A stretch of DNA of 11,461 nucleotides from Actinomycetota bacterium (lineage in GTDB: Bacteria; Actinomycetota; Actinomycetes; JACCUZ01): NCBI GenBank assembly GCA_030841245.1, contig JAVEDG010000119.1, positions 1-11,461 of the forward strand, written 5' to 3'. The notes under the pieces were generated by a model. That model saw only the letters and a list, made by a program, of their open reading frames with translations, was not told the origin of the DNA and did not search any database. Shown piece by piece: positions 6,157 to 11,461 of this stretch (positions are counted from its first letter, which is position 1; each line of letters opens with the position of its first letter). Both the position numbers and the translations under genes were made by a program.

Positions 6157-6879
6157 TCAGCTCCATCTCGGTGCGGGCGGGACGTCCTGACCGGAGTCGA
6201 GCGACAAACCGGCTCCGGTCGAGCGGCCGGTCAGCCACGCGAGCAGCTCGCTCGCCGGCCCGCTCAGCGTGGTGTCTCCGGGGCCGACCTGCCAGCTGCC
6301 GGTGCCGTCGGTCCGGCTCAGGTGGGCCACCGGTACGTCGCCGCGGGGGCGCACCTGCGCGGAGCACCGGTCCAGGGTGCGGGTGACGAAGGCCTCGGGC
6401 CAGTCCAGCGTCGTGTAGCCGGCGTCCAGGTCGACGTGGTGGATCTCGACCTCCTGCAGCCGGATCAGCGGGATCTCCCACCCGCGCAGCGGCGTCCCGG
6501 AGAGCAAGGCCTGCTGGCTCTCCCTCGCCGCAGCCGGGAAGTCCGGCACGAAGGCGCCCAGCAGCCGCTCGGCCGACTCGCCGAGGTCGAGCCGCAGGTC
6601 GCCGAGGCCGCGCTCTGCGCCCGCCTCGATGGCCGCCGCCCGGGCCGCGGCGCCGCCCGGGTACATCTCCCCGGCCGCACCGGCGCGCGCGGCTGCTGCG
6701 AGCTCGGCCAGGCCGTCGGCGTTGCGAGCCAGGTGGGTGAGGACGTGGGCCCGGGTCCAGCCCGGCAGCAGGGACGGGCCTCGCACGTCCGCCTCGGTCA
6801 GCCGGTCGACGCTCTCCAGCAACCGGTCGGTGCTGCGCGCCACCTCGTCGAGGTGACCGGAGAGGTCGGACTCGCTCAC
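6157..6879 (-). CDS. Maleylpyruvate isomerase-family mycothiol-dependent protein (DinB-like fold)
   Basis: A 240-residue cytosolic protein with the N-terminal helical-bundle domain of mycothiol-dependent maleylpyruvate isomerases. The family box SLLPGWTRAHVLTHLARNADGL is at 36-57, and LQEVEIHHVDLDAGY at 141-155. The three metal ligands are in place: H49, E143 and H147 correspond in spacing to H52, E144 and H148 of the Corynebacterium glutamicum enzyme (numbers from memory). A smaller C-terminal domain follows (about 160-240). The true family enzyme isomerises maleylpyruvate in gentisate breakdown, but no gentisate dioxygenase or fumarylpyruvate hydrolase is nearby, and many paralogues have other thiol-transfer roles. 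The GTG start at 6879 has no Shine-Dalgarno; a TAAGGT box just upstream suggests a leaderless mRNA. It is followed two bases later by the MBL-fold gene, and that pairing hints at linked thiol-conjugate chemistry. Confidence 0.9.
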   Translation of the reverse strand: MSESDLSGHLDEVARSTDRLLESVDRLTEADVRGPSLLPGWTRAHVLTHLARNADGLAELAAAARAGAAGEMYPGGAAARAAAIEAGAERGLGDLRLDLGESAERLLGAFVPDFPAAARESQQALLSGTPLRGWEIPLIRLQEVEIHHVDLDAGYTTLDWPEAFVTRTLDRCSAQVRPRGDVPVAHLSRTDGTGSWQVGPGDTTLSGPASELLAWLTGRSTGAGLSLDSGQDVPPAPRWS

Positions 6880-6886
6880 GGCAGCG

Positions 6887-6892
6887 ACCTTA
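6887..6892 (-). promoter_or_regulatory. -10 box for the isomerase/MBL operon, near-leaderless
   Basis: On the minus strand the hexamer is TAAGGT. Its predicted +1 is 6880, one base before the GTG at 6879. No clear -35 hexamer is seen. Confidence 0.45.
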
Positions 6893-6946
6893 GCCCGCTG
6901 CAGTGACGCCCCGGCAGTGTCCGCCCCGGCCCGGGTGGAACGGGTC

Positions 6947-6952
6947 TAGCGT
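6947..6952 (+). promoter_or_regulatory. Possible -10 box for the M1 peptidase gene
   Basis: TAGCGT would start transcription at about 6959, leaving a 38-base leader with GGGGGAGAAGG (6976-6986). No convincing -35 hexamer is present. Confidence 0.35.
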
Positions 6953-6996
6953 GCGGCTGTGCGGTCCGTCGGGCCGGGGGAGAAGGTCGGGCCAGC

Positions 6997-8436
6997 ATGA
7001 ACGTCAGCTGTCGGGCGACGAGATCGCCGCTCCGCTGTCTCGCTTCCGCCGCGGTCGTCGTCGGCCTCCTCGCCTGGGCGGGTCCGGCCACAGCTCGCAG
7101 CGCGCCGACGTACGACGGCGCCTTGTCGACGCCCGTCGAGGACCCGTACTACCCCAGCCACGGCGACCCCGGCGTCGACGCCCTGCACTACGGTCTCGAC
7201 CTGCGCTGGAGCCGGGCCACCAGGGTGCTGCACGGCACAGCCCGGATCACCCTGCGGGTCACCTCCGACACCGACCGGGTCACGCTGGACCTGGGCAAGC
7301 CGCTGACCGTTGCGGCGGTCAGCCTGGACGGTGCAGGCGTCTCGTGGACGCGCTCGGGCAACCACCTGCTCGTCGACACGCCGCCCCTTGTCGCCGGAAC
7401 GCGCCACCACCTGACGGTCGTCTACCACGGCACGCCGCACCCGGTCACGGCTCCGACGAGCCGCAGCGACCTTCCCTACGTCGGGTGGCACACCACTGGC
7501 ACGGGTGCGGTCTGGACGATGCAGGAGCCGTTCGGGGCGTTCACCTGGTACCCCGTCAACGACCAACCTTCCGACAAGGCGTTCTACGACGCCCGCATCG
7601 ACGTGCCCGGCGACTGGGTCGGCATCTTCAACGGACGCCTCGTTCACCGGCGTACGACGGCAGGTCGGACCGTCACACTCTGGCACCTGGGCAGCCCCGC
7701 CGCGAGCTACCTGACCACCATCGCGATCGGCGACTACCGCGGCTACCGCGACACCGGGCCGCACGGCCTGCCGATCCGCTACTGGGTGCATCGCGGCGAC
7801 ACGAGCACCCTCTCGGAGCTGCGGCGCACGCCAGGCATGATCCGGTGGTTGGAGAGGCGCCTCGGGCCCTACCCGTTCAGCCGGATCGGCACCGTGGTCG
7901 TGCCCAGCCTCTCCGGGATGGAGACGCAGACCCTGGTCACCATGGGCGGCAAGCTGCTGCGTGACTACCCGCCCCGCGAGTTCCGCAGCGACCTGCTCCA
8001 CGAGTACGCCCACCAGTGGTACGGCGACACGGTGACACCGGACAACTGGCCCGATCTCTGGCTCAACGAGAGCTTCGCGATGTACACGCAGTTCCGCTGG
8101 GAGGTGTCGCAAGGCTGGCGCACCATGGCCGACGTCCGCGACGAGCTGGACAGCCTCGACGCGCAGCTGCGTGCGGAGGACGGGCCTCCCGGCGCCTACT
8201 TCCCCCAGGACTTCGCCGACACCTGCGTCTACTACTGCGGCGCCCGCATGCTGGACCGGTTGCGCAGCAAGCTGGGGGCGGCGACGTTCGACTCGGCCTG
8301 GCGGGCCTGGCCGCAGCGGCACCGGTGGGCCTCGGTCGACCGGGGCGACTACATCTCCTGGCTCGACTACCGGACCGGACGCTCGCTGGACAGCTTCTTC
8401 ACGACGTGGCTCACCTCACCCACCTCGCCGCCCTGA
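6997..8436 (+). CDS. Secreted M1-family zinc metallopeptidase (aminopeptidase N-like)
   Basis: A 479-residue zinc aminopeptidase-like protein. A signal peptide is clear: basic start, hydrophobic core at about 13-28 (CLASAAVVVGLLAWAG), then likely cleavage after ATA near 33 and no lipobox, so it should be secreted. The N-terminal beta domain (about 55-250) begins with DPGVDALHYGLDLRW. The catalytic site is HEYAH (H335, E336, H339) followed after 18 residues by E358 in NESF, the exact M1 spacing. The likely catalytic tyrosine is Y412 in YYCG. The usual GxMEN exopeptidase box appears as SGMETQ (306-311), with the Asn changed to Thr. The C-terminal helical domain of large aminopeptidase N enzymes is missing, as in other short actinobacterial members. 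The ATG has AGAAGG ten bases upstream. Role: extracellular peptide trimming; substrate unknown. Confidence 0.95.
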   Translation: MNVSCRATRSPLRCLASAAVVVGLLAWAGPATARSAPTYDGALSTPVEDPYYPSHGDPGVDALHYGLDLRWSRATRVLHGTARITLRVTSDTDRVTLDLGKPLTVAAVSLDGAGVSWTRSGNHLLVDTPPLVAGTRHHLTVVYHGTPHPVTAPTSRSDLPYVGWHTTGTGAVWTMQEPFGAFTWYPVNDQPSDKAFYDARIDVPGDWVGIFNGRLVHRRTTAGRTVTLWHLGSPAASYLTTIAIGDYRGYRDTGPHGLPIRYWVHRGDTSTLSELRRTPGMIRWLERRLGPYPFSRIGTVVVPSLSGMETQTLVTMGGKLLRDYPPREFRSDLLHEYAHQWYGDTVTPDNWPDLWLNESFAMYTQFRWEVSQGWRTMADVRDELDSLDAQLRAEDGPPGAYFPQDFADTCVYYCGARMLDRLRSKLGAATFDSAWRAWPQRHRWASVDRGDYISWLDYRTGRSLDSFFTTWLTSPTSPP

Positions 8437-8458
8437 CCGGCGAGCCGCGTCGCCGGTC
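8435..8458 (+). terminator. Terminator hairpin overlapping the peptidase stop codon
   Basis: GACCGGCGA (8435-8443) and TCGCCGGTC (8450-8458) form a perfect 9-bp stem with a 6-base loop; the stem begins within the TGA stop. There is no T-tract. It ends seven bases before the uvrA promoter motif, so it would insulate uvrA from upstream transcription. Confidence 0.65.
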
Positions 8459-8464
8459 GTGGAG

Positions 8465-8487
8465 CTGTCGGGGGGCCCGCATAGCAT
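8465..8487 (+). promoter_or_regulatory. uvrA promoter: RecA-independent DNA-damage (PafBC-type) motif with -10 TAGCAT
   Basis: CTGTCGGGG (8465-8473), eight bases, then TAGCAT (8482-8487). This matches tTGTCRgtg-N8-TAnnnT at 7 of 9 upstream positions with the exact gap and both box ends. The predicted +1 is 8494, giving a leader of about 69 bases before the GTG at 8563. PafBC regulation is inferred from the motif. The same layout sits at uvrB. Confidence 0.7.
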
Positions 8488-8562
8488 GAGGCGGAGTCCG
8501 GGCAGTGCTGCTCCAGTCCGTGCTCGGCGAAGGCGTTCGACTCCCAAGCGAGGACTCACACC

Positions 8563-11461
8563 GTGGATCGACTGATCGTCCGGGGCGCGCGCGAGCACAA
8601 CCTCAAGGACGTCTCGCTCGACCTGCCCCGTGACGCCCTGATCGTGTTCACCGGCCTGTCCGGGTCCGGGAAGTCCAGCCTCGCGTTCGACACGATCTTC
8701 GCCGAGGGACAGCGCCGGTACGTCGAGTCGCTGTCGGCCTACGCCCGACAGTTCCTGGGCCAGATGGACAAGCCCGACGTCGACTTCATCGAGGGCCTCT
8801 CACCGGCCGTCTCGATCGACCAGAAGTCCACCAGCCGCAACCCGCGGTCGACCGTCGGGACGATCACCGAGGTCTACGACTACCTGCGGCTGCTGTTCGC
8901 CCGGGCGGGCCGGCCGCACTGCCCCGTGTGCGGCGAGCCGGTGAGCCGCCAGACCCCGCAGCAGATCGTCGACCGGCTGCTGGACCTCGACGAGGGCACC
9001 CGGTTCCAGCTGCTCGCCCCGGTGGTGCGCGGACGCAAGGGCGAGTACGCCGAGCTGTTTCGCGAGCTGCAGACGAAGGGCTACTCCCGCGCCCGGGTCG
9101 ACGGGGAGGTCGTCTCGCTGGCCGAGCCGCCCAAGCTGGACAAGAAGTACACGCACTCGATCGACGTCGTGGTCGACCGGTTGGCCGTCAAGGGCAGCGC
9201 CAAGCGACGGCTGACCGACTCGGTGGAGACCGCCCTGGGGCTGGCCGGAGGTCTGGTCACCGTCGAGTTCGTCGACCTGCCCGAGAAGGACAAGAGCCGC
9301 GAGCGGCGGTTCTCCGAACGGCTCGCCTGCCCCAACGATCATCCCCTGTCCATGGACGAGCTCGAGCCGCGCTCGTTCTCGTTCAACTCGCCGTACGGCG
9401 CCTGCCCCGAGTGCACCGGCATCGGCACCCGGCTGGAGGTCGACGGCGACCTCGTGGTCCCCAACGACGAGCTCTCCCTGGCGGACGGGGCGGTGGCACC
9501 GTGGGCCGCCGGGACCACGTCGAGCGAGTACTTCCAGCGGCTGCTCGAGGCCCTCGCCGAGGACCTGAAGTTCGACATGGCGACGCCGTGGAGGGGCCTG
9601 CCGGCCCGCGCCCGCGAGGCGGTCCTGCACGGCCTCGACTACCAGGTGCACGTCAAGTACCGCAACCGCTATGGGCGGATGCGCTCCTACCACACCGGTT
9701 TCGAGGGTGCGATCCCGTTCGTGCAGCGCCGCCACTCCGAGACCGAGTCGGACTGGAGCCGCGAGCGCTACGAGGGCTACATGCGCGAAGTGCCCTGCCC
9801 GGCGTGCCGGGGGTCGCGGCTCAAGCCCGAGTCCCTGGCCGTACTCATCGGCGGGCGGTCCATCGCCGACGTGTGCCGACTGCCGATCCGCGAGTGCGAC
9901 GACTTCCTGCGTGACGTCGAGCTGACCGACCGGGAGCGTCAGATCGCCGAGCGGGTGGTCAAGGAGATCCACGCCCGGCTCGGCTTCCTGCTCGACGTCG
10001 GGCTGGACTACCTGTCGCTGGAGCGGCCCTCCGGCACCCTCTCCGGCGGCGAGGCGCAGCGGATCCGGCTGGCGACCCAGATCGGGGCCGGACTAGTGGG
10101 CGTCCTCTACGTCCTCGACGAGCCCTCGATCGGGCTGCACCAGCGTGACAACCGGCGGCTGATCGAGACCCTGACCAGGCTGCGCGACCTGGGCAACACG
10201 CTGATCGTCGTCGAGCACGACGAGGACACCATCCGCAGCGCCGACTGGGTGGTCGACATCGGCCCAGGAGCGGGAGAGCACGGCGGCCAGATCGTCGTCT
10301 CCGGCACGGTCGACGACCTGCTGGCCAGCTCCGACTCGCTCACCGGCGCCTACCTGGCGCGCCGCACCGAGATCCCGACACCGGCGGTGCGCAGGCCCCG
10401 CACCAAGGGGCGCGAGCTCACCGTCCTGGGGGCCCGCGAGCACAACCTCGTGACCATCGACGTGTCGTTCCCGCTGGGCTGCTTCATCGCGGTGACGGGG
10501 GTGTCCGGCTCGGGCAAGTCGACCCTGGTCAACGACATCCTCTACACCACGCTGGCGCAGAAGCTGCATGGCGCGCGCACCGTCCCGGGCCGGCACAAGG
10601 CCATCAAGGGGCTCGAGCACGTCGACAAGGTGGTTCACGTCGACCAGAGCCCGATCGGGCGCACCCCCAGGTCCAACCCCGCGACGTACACCGGGGTCTT
10701 CGACCACATGCGGCGGCTCTTCGCCGAGACGACGGAGGCCAAGATCCGGGGCTACCTGCCCGGGCGGTTCTCCTTCAACGTCAAGGGCGGTCGGTGCGAC
10801 GCCTGCTCCGGCGACGGCACCATCAAGATCGAGATGAACTTCCTGCCCGACGTCTACGTCCCGTGCGAGGTGTGTCACGGCGCTCGCTACAACCGGGAGA
10901 CGCTCGAGGTCCACTTCAAGGGCAAGACCATCGCCGAGGTCCTCGACATGCCGATCGAGGAGGCGTTCGAGTTCTTCGAGGCGGTGCCCGCGATCTCCCG
11001 GCACCTGCGCACCCTCAACGACGTCGGGCTCGGCTACGTCCGGCTCGGGCAACCGGCGCCGACGCTGTCCGGCGGTGAGGCGCAGCGGGTCAAGCTGGCC
11101 TCGGAGCTGCAGAAGCGCTCCACCGGCCGCACCGTCTACGTGCTGGACGAACCGACGACCGGACTGCACTTCGAGGACATCCGCAAGCTGCTCGACGTGC
11201 TCCAGAGCCTCGCCGACAAGGGCAACACGGTCATCGTCATCGAGCACAACCTGGACGTGATCAAGACGGCCGACTGGATCGTCGACCTCGGGCCGGAGGG
11301 CGGTTCGGGCGGTGGCCGCGTGGTAACCCAGGGCACGCCCGAGGACGTCGCGGTGCACCCGGACAGCCACACCGGACACTTCCTGCAGAGGGCACTCGCG
11401 GTGCGGCCGGCCGCGACGAAGCGCAGTGCCGCACCCCCGGCGGGCAAGCAGGCTGCGGCGG
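8563..11461 (+). CDS. uvrA: UvrA, damage-sensing ABC ATPase of the UvrABC excinuclease (C-terminus cut by window edge)
   Basis: Cytoplasmic nucleotide excision repair ATPase; a UvrA dimer scans DNA and loads UvrB. The frame is open for 966 codons to the window edge, near full length for actinobacterial UvrA. First ABC half: Walker A GLSGSGKS (31-38), signature LSGGEAQR (493-500), Walker B VLDEPS (517-522). The UvrB-binding region lies between. Second half: Walker A GVSGSGKST (646-654), signature LSGGEAQR (835-842), Walker B VLDEPT (860-865). The second zinc module is a normal CxxC-19-CxxC (C745, C748, C768, C771). The first is unusual, with C256, H260, C281 and C284. The end (from about 946) is an Ala/Pro/Lys-rich tail. 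The GTG start has GAGGA eight bases upstream and begins just before VRGAREHNL, the expected N-terminus. The damage-type promoter motif upstream matches its repair role. Confidence 0.98.
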   Translation, partial: MDRLIVRGAREHNLKDVSLDLPRDALIVFTGLSGSGKSSLAFDTIFAEGQRRYVESLSAYARQFLGQMDKPDVDFIEGLSPAVSIDQKSTSRNPRSTVGTITEVYDYLRLLFARAGRPHCPVCGEPVSRQTPQQIVDRLLDLDEGTRFQLLAPVVRGRKGEYAELFRELQTKGYSRARVDGEVVSLAEPPKLDKKYTHSIDVVVDRLAVKGSAKRRLTDSVETALGLAGGLVTVEFVDLPEKDKSRERRFSERLACPNDHPLSMDELEPRSFSFNSPYGACPECTGIGTRLEVDGDLVVPNDELSLADGAVAPWAAGTTSSEYFQRLLEALAEDLKFDMATPWRGLPARAREAVLHGLDYQVHVKYRNRYGRMRSYHTGFEGAIPFVQRRHSETESDWSRERYEGYMREVPCPACRGSRLKPESLAVLIGGRSIADVCRLPIRECDDFLRDVELTDRERQIAERVVKEIHARLGFLLDVGLDYLSLERPSGTLSGGEAQRIRLATQIGAGLVGVLYVLDEPSIGLHQRDNRRLIETLTRLRDLGNTLIVVEHDEDTIRSADWVVDIGPGAGEHGGQIVVSGTVDDLLASSDSLTGAYLARRTEIPTPAVRRPRTKGRELTVLGAREHNLVTIDVSFPLGCFIAVTGVSGSGKSTLVNDILYTTLAQKLHGARTVPGRHKAIKGLEHVDKVVHVDQSPIGRTPRSNPATYTGVFDHMRRLFAETTEAKIRGYLPGRFSFNVKGGRCDACSGDGTIKIEMNFLPDVYVPCEVCHGARYNRETLEVHFKGKTIAEVLDMPIEEAFEFFEAVPAISRHLRTLNDVGLGYVRLGQPAPTLSGGEAQRVKLASELQKRSTGRTVYVLDEPTTGLHFEDIRKLLDVLQSLADKGNTVIVIEHNLDVIKTADWIVDLGPEGGSGGGRVVTQGTPEDVAVHPDSHTGHFLQRALAVRPAATKRSAAPPAGKQAAA

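Noticed and set aside
5351..6190. A 279-codon plus-strand frame across the convergent space and the MBL gene
   Set aside because: Most of it is antisense to the MBL gene with its complete metal-binding motifs; the remaining part covers hairpins and has no domain or good ribosome binding site.
8528..8539. CGAAGGCGTTCG, an inverted repeat in the uvrA leader resembling a LexA (SOS) box
   Set aside because: The consensus CGAACnnnnGTTCG needs 14 bases; this one is two bases short and lies downstream of the predicted transcription start.
8800..11379. Two long minus-strand frames (8800-9972 and 10093-11379) opposite uvrA
   Set aside because: Both are shadows of the UvrA frame, which carries all the expected motifs; their translations look like reversed coding bias rather than proteins.

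Overview
This window looks like chromosomal housekeeping DNA from a high-GC Gram-positive bacterium (Actinomycetota). The base composition is roughly 70% G+C by eye, GTG starts are common, and codons end mostly in G or C. The UvrA and UvrB proteins read as actinobacterial, and one gene encodes a protein of the mycothiol-dependent isomerase family. A nocardioid-like lineage is possible, but I cannot fix the genus from sequence alone. I see no mobile element, CRISPR array, tRNA or rRNA.

Layout. At the left edge is the 5' part of a minus-strand membrane-anchored protein, probably a DUF4012 protein (1-282). It is divergent from uvrB (373-2484). A small VOC/glyoxalase-like protein (2495-2917) follows uvrB in the same transcription unit. 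Next comes a structured leader that reads as a yybP-ykoY manganese riboswitch (2941-3064), directly before a TerC-family membrane protein (3070-4047), and then a TauE/SafE-family permease (4175-5257). A 240-base hairpin-rich space (5258-5497) separates these from a convergent minus-strand pair: a maleylpyruvate-isomerase-like protein (6157-6879) and a metallo-beta-lactamase-fold hydrolase (5498-6154). Divergent from that pair is a secreted M1-family metallopeptidase (6997-8436). The window ends in uvrA (8563 onward), which lacks only its extreme C-terminus.

How the parts fit. UvrA and UvrB form the damage-recognition complex of nucleotide excision repair. Both genes carry the same promoter architecture, TGTCR then a fixed gap then TAnnnT, which matches the actinobacterial RecA-independent DNA-damage promoter recognised through PafBC. 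This implies co-induction of two genes that lie about 6 kb apart. TerC proteins of this kind are linked to manganese export. Its leader has the conserved aptamer ends plus a perfect 9-bp hairpin that hides the ribosome binding site, which implies translation is switched on by Mn2+. The genes between uvrB and uvrA (two transporters, two small-molecule enzymes, a peptidase) have no demonstrated link to repair.

The most interesting signals are therefore regulatory: the riboswitch, the paired damage promoters, TAnnnT boxes placed for leaderless mRNAs, and a 15-of-16-bp hairpin in the convergent space. I found no clearly new multi-gene system.
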